The notes under the pieces are model-generated. The model was given only the letters and a program-made list of their open reading frames with translations, was not told the origin of the DNA and did not search any database. Both the position numbers and the translations under genes were made by a program. A stretch of 64,000 bases of DNA from Atherix ibis. Its lineage: Eukaryota; Arthropoda; Insecta; Diptera; Athericidae. The stretch's first letter is position 1. The number at the start of each line of letters is the position of its first letter. This document shows positions 14,148 to 25,449 of this stretch, piece after piece. The DNA is taken from contig OY282609.1 of the NCBI GenBank assembly GCA_958298945.1, positions 37,979,212 to 38,043,211 of the forward strand, in the 5' to 3' direction.

Positions 14148-15330
14148 AATAGGCCAAACCACAGGAAATTTGTCATATTCATACTATATATTCTAATTTA
14201 CTATTTATCATTTAGAATTAGGATGTGTATAAGTAGTTTCTGATTTCTGTACTAATTGATCGTTAAGTTTAATATAACCACAATGAAAAAAATGTTTCTT
14301 TTTTACAAAAAAATCGGTTAAATTACCAAAAATTAGTTATTGTATTGTATACTTTAGTAATATATTTACATACATACATTTATTCTGTTATATTGAATTA
14401 AACTAAACATAAAGGTAGACAGTATATCCTGCTGTTTCATGTATATTCTAAAATGACCTCTACGGAAGTGAAATTGTTACAATATACATTACTATTGATT
14501 GAAATTTACTATACAATCCTGCCGAAAATCAGTGATTTTTTTATGCTAAATTAAAGTACTCATAAATTTTCGTATAAGTAATTTCCTAATTAACAAAAGG
14601 CCAAATACTCATGATGTGTAATAATGAATTTCTCATTAAATAACCTAAATTGTATAATATTACACATATATACTTGTAAATATTCATTATGCAAACGTAT
14701 ATTCATAAATGAATTTAAATAGAAATTCAAATAATACACGTATGTATATTTTATTACATTAGTATACTCTTTTAAAATAATTTATTTAATATCTGTCAAA
14801 AAGGCATTTATAAAAGTCAATGATATTTGGTAAATTTTTAAATCTTTCTCTATAAACTCTCGTGTAATATATAGATCAGAAGAAAAATATTTTATATATT
14901 TTATGACCAAAAATAGAGCAACGAAAATAATAAGAAAGTAAAATAAGTGTTGAAATATTCTTCTTGACTTCCATAACAACAATATTGCTAATATTTGAAC
15001 TCTCTCCAGACCGATTAATACACATAATATTTTGAAAACACAAATTTTTCAATCTGTTTTATTTTTTTGTGACTGGTTACTACAGTATAAGCAACTAAAC
15101 ATTTTCGTTTAATTTTTACCAATTATGTACACCTTTGTGTAGTAGACAATAGCTAAAACAAGGTGTTTGGAACAATTTTATTTGCAATTGCTATCAACAG
15201 AGATTAAACACGTAATACTTTGCTCTAATGACTATTTTCTTTCTGTCCAAGTTGGTACCTTTTTCTTTATTCTGAAATATATATAAAATAAAAAATAATA
15301 AATGATATCTTCAAATAGACAGGATTAAAT

Positions 15331-15368
15331 GAATACTTAAATTTTATTCATGAAAAATTTAAGTATTC
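15331..15368. repeat. Perfect 15-bp inverted repeat
   Basis: GAATACTTAAATTTT at 15331-15345 is the exact reverse complement of 15354-15368, with an 8-nt loop. No associated gene. Confidence 0.7.
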
Positions 15369-15639
15369 GTTTTATGCTGAGTATTAAAATTATGTTTCTG
15401 CTGATAAAATGCCAAATTCAGTATCTTTTATTTATTCTTTAAATAATAATCTAAATCTCCATAGGCACACATAAGCATTACTTAATTAAATCAGATATTG
15501 TAAAACACCGTGAACGTAAAAAATAATGTCTACAGTTTTTGCATAGGTACTTATATTTAACTTTATATTAATAATTTCTAATTTATTGAAATTAGAAATT
15601 TGTCTAAAAGAATTTTCTAAAAGCTATAAAGTTATTTTG

Positions 15640-15960
15640 CCGGCCTGCTAGAATAGTCATTAGGCTGTTCTATTCTATTTTAATTTACTTATCACATTAT
15701 GCTTTCTTTAACATAAAGTATGAAAAAACCACCAGAAAAAGCCATCAGAATACCTATACCAGCTTCCGAAATGAAAACCACTCGTGGATTAACACCCGCA
15801 TTGGTCAAAGACAAAAACCCGAATTGGAAATAACGGCCGCCTCTTTTACAAGTCGAAAGCATGACACCGTATCAAAACCTGCACGAAAATAAGTCATAGG
15901 ATAGTTGCAGTAGGCCAATCATCTGGTAAGTGAAGGCAACAACAAAAGATCTTAAAACCT
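15640..15960. other. GC-richer block of unknown origin
   Basis: This roughly 300-bp block (for example CCGGCCTGC, AACGGCCGCC, CCTGCACG) contrasts with the AT-rich DNA on both sides. Both strands carry stops in every frame, and no family was recognised. A mobile-element scrap is the most likely source, by composition only. Confidence 0.35.
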
Positions 15961-16866
15961 ATAATGATATAATTAGAATATTTATAAATAGGTACGAGTA
16001 CCCATATTCTGAAAAGAATGTTAAAAAAGAAATAGATAACTTGATGAAGTTATTTTGAAGTTTATTTTTGGGATTATTTATTGAAATATATTAATTACGT
16101 ACTTATATGTAAACAAAGCAAATTTTTTTTCTACAAAATGATATTTTATAGTATTTTTTTCCACTTATCGATATTTTATCATCAAAATAGATTAATTATT
16201 AAGAATTGTTTAATTATAGATATACGTGTGTTGAGTTATAACATACGATTTTTAAATAATAAATGATTACATCAACTTCATTTTTATTTCAAATTCTACA
16301 GAATTTTTAAAATTAAAAAAAAATTTTATTTATTTTTTATTATAAGTAATAATTATAGACTATTGAGTTTAGATATCCAGAAGTTTGAAATTTCAATCAC
16401 ACGACAGCTGCTGGTTTTTTTAATTCTAGGAATCTACTCAGAAATTATATTTTTGTTGTTGAATTAATTCGTTTTTTTCCAATTCAGAGCTGACTAATTT
16501 GAAAAAAAACTTTAATAATGAGTTTTCATTGTAAAGACGTAATTTAAGAAATACTCCTTAATATTAATGCATAATTTTACTATGCCAAACAATTAGTTAT
16601 TATTGATATTTTTAAAGTCTTCTACAATAGTTCTATGAATTATAAATACATTATTAACAACAATTCAAGATTAAAATTTCATTCCAGCTCTATAAAAGTA
16701 AGTTTTATATTTATTTATTTCAATCATAATTACAATTCGAAATTAATAAAAATTATTCTAAAATTATATAAAAGTCTATGCTTTTATGAGATTCATTATT
16801 ATATCTTAGACATATCGAAGTCATATTACGAACTTATTCTATATATAAATGAATATAGGCATTAGT
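15960..16866. other. AT-rich non-coding DNA
   Basis: Low-complexity frames at 16081-16266 and 16635-16865 are rich in I, N, K, F and Y and match nothing I know. No other feature seen. Confidence 0.5.
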
Positions 16867-16878
16867 TTTATGAATGAT
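16867..16878. repeat. Left target-site duplication of LINE at 16879-18413
   Basis: TTTATGAATGAT here is repeated exactly at 18414-18425. Allowing one mismatch the match extends to 15 bp (16864-16878, 18411-18425). It sits at the point where RT homology begins. Confidence 0.75.
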
Positions 16879-18413
16879 ATTACTCCTTTCTAATGTAGGG
16901 AAATTGTTTGAAAGGTTCATCCTAGATAGACTTAATCTCTTTATCCAGGAAGAAAACATAATTCCAGAATTCCAATATGGTTTTCGTGAAGGCCACTCTA
17001 CACAGCACGCACTTTTAAAGGTACACATAGACGTTATACTGGAACGAATTAAAAGCCGTTCGCTAGATATTGAAAAGGCATCCGATAGCGTACCGCACTT
17101 GGGTATCATATTCAAACTTCTTAAAAATGAAATTTCCAAAATATCTGGTTAATCTAATAATCAGTTTTCTAACTTTTAGACTGAAAAGTGGAGACGTATA
17201 CTCGCGGTTCTTCGAGGTATTGTCAGGCATAACCCATGGCTCATTAATTGGTCCTAAACTATATAAACTTTACATTGCAGATATATGTAAGATCCTACAA
17301 TATTAAGCGAAAATACTCATATGGTATAATACGCTGACGATACCCTAGTTTACAGTGCATCAATGCGACCTAAAGTTGCATTGGAAGCTATTAAGGTATC
17401 AGTCCATAAACTGACAGAATACTATAAGAAATGGGGTCTTCCCCCAAAGTGAACATTTCAAAGTCAGGGTGCTTGTGCCTTACACCGTCAGGGAAGAAGA
17501 AATTCGTAGACTGCGGATTTGGAGATAAGGGTGACTTGATAATCAGGCGCGTAGTGAAGTATCTAGGCTTCAATCTTAACCAGAACCACAAATTCAACTG
17601 CTTTATCAGGGATAAAATGAAAGAAGCCAATGGCATATATTGTAGGCTTCTGAGAATGTATCGCTCCGAAATCCTACGTAAGGACGTCAGACTCATTATT
17701 TATAAGCAATTTATAAGAGCGTATTTATTCTACGGCTTCCCCATCTGGTCATCCTTTTCCCCAACAGTGGCAACAGAACTGCACAGGATGGAAAGGAAGA
17801 TCCTACGAAAAGCCACAGGGCTCGGTAGATCTAGACAGACAAAAAAGTTTATATCAAACGACAGGTTTTACTCGGAGGCAGGTGTTTCCCCATTTGTAGT
17901 ATGGCAAATGGGAATAATGCACAAATGGGTTAAATCATTACGCCATCATCAAAACAGGGAAGTAAGGTAGTTAACGGATAACATATTATTGGAGAGCTTG
18001 AGAAAATCCACGTACCTGTCACCGTTACTTCTATTAAAGGACACAGAAGAAGGGAATCAAGACGACACAACAAACGTAGCAGTTGCCAGATTCAAACATA
18101 GAATTTAGTTTTAAGATTAGTATTAAGAATAATTGTATAAAAACGCATGTTTGTTTATAAGAGTAGATTTAAGGGTTAAAGTTAGGTTTAGGGTGTAAGC
18201 ATGTTTTTTTTTAAATGTCATAATAAAGGTAAATAAAATATTACATATGTATTAGCAATAAATTCAAGGATAGCATAAAGTTAAGAGCCAAAAAATGACA
18301 AAGATAAATCTAGGATTAAATATTCTATAGACAAAATAGTATTAAGATTGTATTAGAAGAAAAATGTAAAATGTCAAGGATATGCAATAAAGTAAACTTG
18401 AACTTGAACTAGA
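16879..18413 (+). mobile_element. 5'-truncated non-LTR retrotransposon with target-site duplication
   Basis: The insertion begins inside the RT domain (LLSNVGKLFERFILDRL, where the preceding RPI is missing) and runs through QYGFREGHSTQHALL. It continues in a second frame (KYLVNLIISFLTFRLKSGD, then a degraded GITHGSLIGPKLYKLYIADI in place of G(V/I)PQGS.LGP.L). It then reaches an intact catalytic YADDTLVY at 17330-17341. A frameshift at the C-run near 17440 leads into 17431-17970, which carries the thumb and C-terminal region including VVKYLGFNL and IYKQFIRAYLFYGFPIW. A change from AFD to ASD in the first acidic motif (DIEKASDSVPH) and the frame breaks make it inactive. The 3' end is an AATAAA-like stretch followed by tandem TTGAAC hexamers. 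The clade is I- or jockey-like; which one is uncertain. Confidence 0.85.
17431..17970 (+). pseudogene. Longest open part of the RT C-terminus, 179 codons
   Basis: The open stretch starts within the RT just after the catalytic box, so its first Met is internal and not a true start. It encodes KVNISKSGCLCLT (after the catalytic motif), then VVKYLGFNLNQNHKFNCF, the conserved K-Y-L-G block downstream of the palm. Next come DKMKEANGIYCRLLRMYRS and KQFIRAYLFYGFPIWSSFS, the helical thumb region, and a basic tail with ELHRMERKILRKATGL. In life this would be one part of a multidomain ORF2 protein that nicks DNA and copies its own RNA at the target. Being this long and open, it suggests the insertion is younger than the other LINE relics here. 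Confidence 0.8.
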
Positions 18414-18425
18414 TTTATGAATGAT
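18414..18425. repeat. Right target-site duplication
   Basis: Exact copy of 16867-16878, directly after the TTGAACTTGAAC tail of the LINE. Confidence 0.75.
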
Positions 18426-18584
18426 TTCTTCTAATATTTCAGATAATATGGTATTAACTTCTTTTAAATTAAGAAAATAATAAAAATTTGTAATTTATCC
18501 TGTATGACGTAATATATACTTTTAATTGACGTGATAGAGAAATAAATATACTCGTATATTAAGTCAAATATATTTTTCTTAGCC

Positions 18585-18723
18585 ACTATTGAAAATAATT
18601 TAATTTGATTGGAAGTAAAGAATTTTACAATGGAATTGAATATATAAGATAACAGATAACTACAATATTTAATATTTCTATAAATACTCACACTTCCAAT
18701 CAAATTAAATTATTTTCAATAGT
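18585..18723. repeat. Foldback: perfect 32-bp inverted repeat with 75-bp spacer
   Basis: Arms 18585-18616 and 18692-18723 are exact reverse complements (starting ACTATTGAAAATAATTTAAT). The spacer is AT-rich without coding potential. It may be a tiny foldback element or the product of a local inverted duplication; no flanking direct repeat was found. Confidence 0.9.
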
Positions 18724-18729
18724 ATTATT

Positions 18730-21330
18730 ATTGCGTTGAAACATCAACCAAATAGAAGATTTTTCATAGACAACAGCCTATAATTAGATTTTAATAGACA
18801 AAAGCCTATAATTTTAATTATTCAGTTTTAATGACAAGAATTATATTCGGTTATAAGTGCCGTATTAGAATTTCTACGGTATTAGAAATAAAATCCAACA
18901 TTATCTTTTAGAAAATAAAGCCAAATAAAATGTTTCGGAGCCTTGGTAATATTTTTTATCAGTTTGAGATTTTTACTTTGCTTTTAAATGCAATTAAATC
19001 AATATTATACACTTCTTCCTCTTGTACTTATGACAATAATCTAAATCTACTTCAACCTACAATACATTCAATTTAATATTAATCTAAGCCATATATTAAA
19101 TGTCTTCGCCTTAGCATATACATATTTATGTTATTTTGAGACTATGAGTTGTCTAAAATTTTATTTACTATCGTTTATAGTAAAATTTTATTTTAATTTA
19201 ATCTGATCTTATTGTATGATATCTAGAATTGAGCTCTATTATTTTTAATTTGCCATTTTCAAGATATTTAATAAAAAGGAAGACATCTCTATCAAATTAA
19301 TCAAAGCTAACTGTAATTTAAAAAAAAGGAAATATCACCCTTCGATCTTAAAAAACCATATTGAGTATTTTTTTTCCATTATGTTTGGATATCGACAGCT
19401 TCTATTAGGCAGTCTATGATAATAGCTTTACGAACAAGATTAAATTTAATTATTAATATGTAAAAACTTTGCATTCACCAACAAAATTTCAAATTTTCAT
19501 TCTATAATAAATTTGTTTTAAGAACATATTTTATTACAAAACTAATTTTAACAGAAAAATATATATATAAGTATATGGTATTAATAACACATTAACTAAA
19601 ACAAAAGAAAGAAGTACATAATAAAATTATTGATGAAAAAGAATCCACAAGAATCCTTTGCAAAAGTTTATTTCGATTATTAATTAGAAAATGTTACTAC
19701 ATTTTACTTGGAAAATTAAAGTGAATGAGCAGAAATTAATTTATATCACGTTTACCCCTTGCTGAGGAATATCGCTTGTATATTATGTAATAGTATTATG
19801 CCACAAAACATTATTTCTTGTATAACAATCATATTATACTTCAAAAATATAATATGCCATACTAGGGACTATATTTAGACAAACGGTTAACCTAGAATTC
19901 GAACACAAGATTAAAAGGAGATGAAGTGTACCAAAGTTCCAAACAACTACGTGTACAAAGACTTTTAGATACACGATTAAAACTGACAATCAGCAACAAA
20001 TCTTATAATCAGCAATAAAGTCAATATGGACGTAAGGTCTAGAATTTGGGGCTTAACCAATCATTCTAATTCCCGTCAAATTTAATCGCTGAAGTCCTTC
20101 AAAAAATTGTCGGTGCCCCCTTTTAAGTACAAAATAATCTGATACGCCGAAACCAATAAGTTGCTTTTGCTCCTGATTTGGCATTTAGCAAACCCTATAA
20201 TTTGTAATTCTATAAAACAACAAGGACAAGTATAATTTATAAAAGACAAATTAATTATTAAAAATATAATATAATATCTTAAAACAGATTAATCAAGTGT
20301 GCAACGCAAATTCAGAATGCAATAATTTGTGCAAACGCAAATTCAGAATGCAATAATTTGAAACTTATTATCAAGTTTATATAAAAAAATGTATATACGA
20401 ATAATAGATTTATTTCTAAAAAACAAACTAACTATACTACCAGTATATTTTTTCCAAATCTACTAATACCAACTAACTATATTTAACATATTTGATATTA
20501 TGGTTAGATGAGAAATTAAAATTTTTTGGGACATTTGAGTATATTATTTAAAAAAAAAATCAAATAAATTATAGAATAATGACATAAAATATTGTCTTTT
20601 TCTTATACCTAGATATTATTTTTTTAAGGCGATTAACTTATAATAGCCATCCGCAACGTTAACTTTGTTCAGATCTCTAAAAAGCGGAATATTCTTTAAT
20701 GACAATCTGTGTTACATGAAATAATTATGTCCTTGCCCTATAACTGCTTTGAAAGGATTTGGCAAAAAAAATTCTTATAATTAATTACTTCGAAAAAACA
20801 GTCGAAATGCTTAATAGTAAATTAGCCTTAAGACATAGAAAAAAAGAAACGTTAACATTTACTGCCGTCTATATTTTATGCACTCGCACACTACAAATTT
20901 TCAGATTATAAATTACTTAGGTACGACTAAGATTTATAGTTATAATAATATAAAAACCAATTCACAGTTATAATAATATATATATATATATAAACGAACT
21001 AGCAATTTTATCTAAACACAATTATGTATGATGATGAACACAATATTATAAATGCCTAGAAAAATCCTGTTTGCAATGATTTCTCTTAACAACAATATAA
21101 GTCAATTTTCTATTTTCTTTAATTATTCGTCTTATACTTTCTAAGTTTTAAAATGAACAATTACTTCTTATTACTGGATGTAAATCCATAAATTATTTAG
21201 AAAAAGTTAAACGAATAGTAAAAGTACTGTTAGTTAATTGCTTGACAACGGTAAACGGTAGTATATTAAAATGGCTAGTATTACTAGAATACTATAATTG
21301 ATAGTCAACACGTTGAACCGACTTCGAAAT
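18730..21330. other. AT-rich non-coding DNA
   Basis: No coding similarity or RNA gene seen. A two-copy tandem repeat at 20299-20359 is listed separately. Confidence 0.55.
20299..20359. repeat. Two-copy tandem repeat, unit about 30 bp
   Basis: The unit GTGCAA(A)CGCAAATTCAGAA... ending in AATAATTT occurs twice back to back with one base of length difference. Confidence 0.85.
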
Positions 21331-21336
21331 GTCTTT

Positions 21337-23275
21337 TTTTATGTTATCTGCAACTACAATTTTATTGTAACAAGCAGATTTACATAACATTTTAATTAAC
21401 TATCTTGTGTATCATGAAGTGGGAGTAAACACCTATCGGTTTTTCTCCAAGAAGTAGAAGTTAGATTCATCTAGAAAATCTTTAGGCCATTGTCTCTTAA
21501 GTCTCCGATGAGTGTTTCCGGGCAGGGCAGTACAGGACAATTCTCTCACAAATGGATTATAATGATAGGACAAACGGGAGTGAAATTTTTGATAGTGGAA
21601 AGTTCAAAAGGACAAACGGGTGTAACGTTGTTACAAACATAAAAGAAGGCATCAAGAATTTTACGGAGGATCTTGGATTGTAAGGCCTGGACGCGATAGG
21701 AATTGGAACGTTTCGTTGAACCCCAAAATTCAATTCCATTTGTCCAAATAGGTTTTATAATTGTATTGAATATTAGAAGTTTAATTTTTATTGTTAGTTT
21801 CGAGCGTTTGTCAACTAGTCTAAGAAGTTGTAGGTAATGTCTAGAGGCTTAAACTCTTTTCAGTCTACTATGTGGGTTCCATGTTAATGTCTTGTCCAGG
21901 TAAAGTCCCAAATAAAGTACTTTATCATATTGCGGAATCATGTTGCTATTAAGGTATAAAGGGTAGGTTTTCCTTGACAAAGTGTGAAAGTAATGTTAGC
22001 ATTCTTCTGTTCATTTACCTTCACTCTCCATCTTTTAAACCTGGATTGAAGGTTTTGTATATGAAATTTTAAAATGTTGGAAGCTATGTCAGGATTTGTA
22101 TGGGTAGCAAGTATGGCCGTATCGTCTGTATAAGTAGAAATGATCGTATTAGGATCAGCTGGGATGTCATGGGTATAAATATTATATAATATGGGACCAA
22201 GGATACTGCCTTGTGGGACTCCGGCTAGAATAGGATATATTTCCGAGTATTCTGAGTTAATTGCAACTTGCAAATGACATTGAAAGAGATATGAGTTTAT
22301 GATAAGTTAGTATGTTTCAGGAAGAAAGCTCTTGAGTTTCCAAAGGAGTTCAGGATGCCACACACGATCAGAAGCTTGGGAGATATCTAAAAATACTCCT
22401 GGGCAATACTCTTTCCTCTCAAGAGAAGAAACAATATGATCAACAATGCGATGACATATTCCAAAGTAAAGGAAAATAGCTTGTGCGCAGGATACTATTA
22501 AAAATGTATGTAATTAAAACTGAAGCTTTTCGGGAAATCTGCTTCAGAATAGGAGTTGTTATTAGATCATAAGCAGGAGATTTTTTATTGGGAAGGCGCA
22601 GAATATAAGATTTTTGGGAGTAAGACTCATAGGGACTGGGAACGTTAGTTCTTCGATGATTTTATTAGTATGCGATTTGTCTTTTATATCATTATATGGA
22701 GCAAAAGTATTTACTAAATGTTTAGCAAATACTTTAGCTTTAGCTTTCCTTTGTCTGTTTTTTTCCTAGTTACCGTCATTTTGTTTCAGTGGGTGTGATG
22801 TCTAGTGGCTTTCCATAAAGAAATATTGTCACTAAGCGGATCTTGTGTAAATTTCATGCCGTTCATTATAGTGTTTCCTAATTTCCATTTTTAGTTCACT
22901 TTGTAGTCGGTTAAGTTTCTGTTTGTAGCTAGGCATTCGTAAGCGTTGCCACTGCTGCGTTCTCATTTTTCTTTTTTCGTTAATTAATGTACGAATTTTA
23001 TTTGGCAAATTTTGTTGTTGTGGTTGTGTCGTACTGTAAGAGATTGTGACTTCATGTCGTATATGTATATTGAGGTCATTTACAGAATCATTAATATCGT
23101 TTGCTGTTTTTAACGTTCGTTTCAAGTCAATATGTTATTCTAATTTGTTTCTAAATACACGTATGTTCCAGACCATTTTGCCATATATTAGCCTAGGATG
23201 AAGAGTTTTTAAGATTGGCTTAGAATTAAGGGTAAGGAGAATAGGACAATGATCACAATTTGAATCGGATAGAGT
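21337..23275 (-). mobile_element. Jockey-clade LINE relic, copy A
   Basis: Minus-strand order from high to low coordinates: the end of the apurinic-type endonuclease domain near 23275-23200 (a DSNCDHCPILLTL segment containing the terminal D-H motif, then HPRLIYGKMVWNI); the EN-RT linker (frame 23125-22832, KRTLKTANDIND...); then RT. About 230 bp of the fingers is missing relative to copy B, near 22500-22450. RT motif 4 (PILAGVPQGSILGPILYNIY) and the catalytic box, here YTDD at 22121-22132, lie in frame 22273-21938. The thumb region ends near 21560 (ALQSKILRKILDAFFYV-like, frame-shifted). The 3' end is a short A-run (T-run on plus) just left of 21340. The 3' untranslated region closely matches copy B at 47.9 kb. 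Stops and frameshifts make it inactive. Confidence 0.85.
21938..22273 (-). pseudogene. Jockey-type RT palm fragment, 111 codons
   Basis: This open fragment starts at an internal Met and encodes the RT palm. QVAINSEYSEIYPILAGVP leads to the QGSILGPILYNIY motif, HDIPADPNTIISTYTDDTAIL with both catalytic aspartates kept but A replaced by T, and then KFHIQNLQSRFKRWRVKVNE, the K-x-N-x-x-K-like block after the palm. The reading frame then breaks. It is the best preserved coding piece of copy A. Confidence 0.8.
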
Positions 23276-23619
23276 TCAATACTAGAATTCATTGGAAATG
23301 ACTTAAAGATGAATAAGAACTTTCGATGCTTTAATTCGTGCTTAGAATATGATTTTATTCGAATATGTGATCTTACCAACTAATTAATTTAAATCATTAT
23401 ACATTGTGTAATGTTTGTTTATTTAATAGAAATTTGCCTTTTATTTTTAGGATTCACATGCCATCTTTTTACGAGTTCCCTTACATTTTAGTAACTTTTT
23501 AGTAAAAAGTCATGTGAGATTCTTAAATTGATATGATATTGGAATTGATCGAGAAGCAAATATGTTAATTGATCAATTTAACTACAGTAAGTAACATATT
23601 CGAAAAACATTAATTTGTC

Positions 23620-23850
23620 TTACTCATATATAATGGGCGATTTTTTAAGTGTTTGGTTTTCAAATTTCCAAAAGTGTATGCAATTTTCATTTGAATCGAT
23701 AAATCAGTGCTTGCTCAGTAGGTCTATTATGATGACCACAAAATGGTCGAAGTACGCGAAACACATTTTTTACAAAGCACGAATTTTAATAATTAAATTC
23801 AATAATTTGTTAGCGTTGTTCGGGTGTAAGTCGTTCCATGATGAAATGGA
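23620..23850 (-). mobile_element. DD41D-type transposase N-terminal fragment (DUF4817-like HTH)
   Basis: From the ATG near 23841 on the minus strand, the reading is MERLTPEQR, stop, QIIEFNY, followed by a segment resembling NVFRVLRPFCGHHNRPTEQA. This is the helix-turn-helix start seen in many insect rosa-type transposases. Homology is lost after about 70 codons. The related relic that starts at 24.6 kb is on the opposite strand, so the two are separate insertions or an inverted pair. Confidence 0.65.
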
Positions 23851-24542
23851 AATGCTAACCGAGCACTGGCCAAAATAAGAGAAAGAAAACCAAATAGTAA
23901 ACAAAATCACCGATATAAGCCGATATAAATAAATTTGTAACGCGACAGTGCCAAAATTTTCTTTATTAACGGCCGCTTGTAAATTTCATTCCAATATTTA
24001 TAAGAACACATAATTTTATATAATTTTATTACTGAACCATTGACAAAATATAAAACCCTCTAATTTTTAAAGTAACACAAATGAGTAATATGTTAGTATA
24101 TATTATTATTCAATGGTGATATAATTTTTCTGAAAAGAAAATAGCTTCATTATAGCGGGCATAAGGGAACCACTTCATGAACATGTAACCACTTTTCGCT
24201 GGTGCCTACAGTGTATACTGTAGTGTATTGGAGAAATGCAATCAACTAAATTTTTATGTACATCGACTGGGCTTAGATATTGTGATATTTAATTGTAAGT
24301 TTTTAGTAGTCAAATTAAGTTTAATAAGTTAAATAAGTTTGATATATTAAAAGAAGATAATTAAGGAAGTTTGATAAATATAAGTTGCTTTAGTTGTTGG
24401 AAATTGCGAAATTTATCCAGTTGTTTTGAATCAATAAAGTTATTGGTTTAAAAAGTAACTTAGAGAAAATCATAATTAAACCAAAATTAAAATATAAAAA
24501 TATTCTTAAAATTCTTTAATATATATACACGGGAAAATCCAT

Positions 24543-24584
24543 ATTCCAATATAGGTTAAATACTTTCCAATATAGGTTAAATCT
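24543..24584. repeat. 18-bp direct repeat
   Basis: TTCCAATATAGGTTAAAT occurs at 24543-24560 and 24567-24584, just before the transposase relic. Confidence 0.8.
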
Positions 24585-24599
24585 CTGCAAATTATGGTT

Positions 24600-25440
24600 T
24601 ACCCATTTTGTGGTTCGAAAACAGAGCAGTACTGTCGTTTGTAGGCTGTCAAAAATATACGTCAATCATAATCGTTCTACTGAGCGAACAAATGCTAAAA
24701 CAGTGAATTTTTTTGAAGAAATTGATTATTTTACGGATGTGTTAAGACTTGTGCAACTTCGTTGTGTATGCTCTGCTGAAAATATTTCTGCTATTAGTGA
24801 AAATTTGACAGCACATTATGATGCATTTTGCAGTTTGGAATTGCAGTTCCATCCATATAAAGTTCAGCACACGGAAGAATTGAAGCCAGTTAGTTGACCA
24901 TAAAATACAGAGAAGAGGCACCGAGTTTTGGATGATAAAACAATATTTTCTTCAACAATGAGGCACCTTTCTTGCTTAGTGGATATGTCAAAAAGAAAGC
25001 TCTGAAAATCCATAAGTGACGGCGGAGAAACCATTAAATTCGTGAAAAGTGTGTAGTCTTCATTGTGATCTGAAGGTGTTATTGGTATTTCTTTGAAAAT
25101 GAAAAAGGAGAGACCATTACAGTTAATTCTGAGTACTATGCCCGTATGATAGCTGACTTTTTGGTCACACAGCATGTCAAATTTTGCCTTCACTGCGCCA
25201 ACACAGGACGAGTTATTTCAAGATTTTGTAATATCAATTGGCCTCCAATATCACTTTTTTGTACGATAACCGTGTTTGCTCAGACAATTATTAAACTTAG
25301 GAGCATTTACGAGCCAGCATCCGTCAAGTTATTACCGAATTACAGCCGCAAATGTACGAAAATGCCATTAAAAATTACCTCAAAAGGATCGAGTTGAAGC
25401 CAAAAGAAGAAATAAAAATTTATCGACACCTAAATTTGAA
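24600..25440 (+). mobile_element. DD41D-type transposase relic, nearly full span
   Basis: The N-terminal frame 24610-24897 carries SKIYVNHNRSTERT, then VCSAENISAISENL, and FHPYKVQHTEELKPV. All three blocks are standard in the DUF4817-type transposases (RPIYG.HNRPTERT, V.T.ENIAAV.ES, l.pYK.QltqELKP.D). After a break, near 24958-25000, NEAPFLLSGYVKKKAL corresponds to the first catalytic motif (S-D-E-A-H-F), with D replaced by N. The segment at 25085-25250 reads YWYFFENEKGETITVNSEYYARMI and RVISRFCNINWPPIS, the blocks on either side of the second catalytic D, but the WFQQD motif itself is missing. The C-terminal stretch (about 25290-25400) keeps only a loose resemblance. It is an inactive copy. 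Confidence 0.7.
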
Positions 25441-25449
25441 GTGTTTTTT

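Larger units (their letters stand above)
10100..15640. other. AT-rich non-coding DNA with small foldbacks
   Basis: No coding similarity was recognised. Frames at 11034-11339, 11349-11549, 11604-11816, 12667-12879 and 14782-14982 look like chance in low-complexity sequence. Two small hairpins are listed separately (14113-14147 and 15331-15368). Confidence 0.55.

Noticed and set aside
17391..17696. Minus-strand 101-codon frame
   Set aside because: Antisense shadow of the LINE RT at 17431-17970.
24864..25193. Minus-strand 109-codon frame
   Set aside because: It overlaps the DD41D relic, whose motifs are all on plus.
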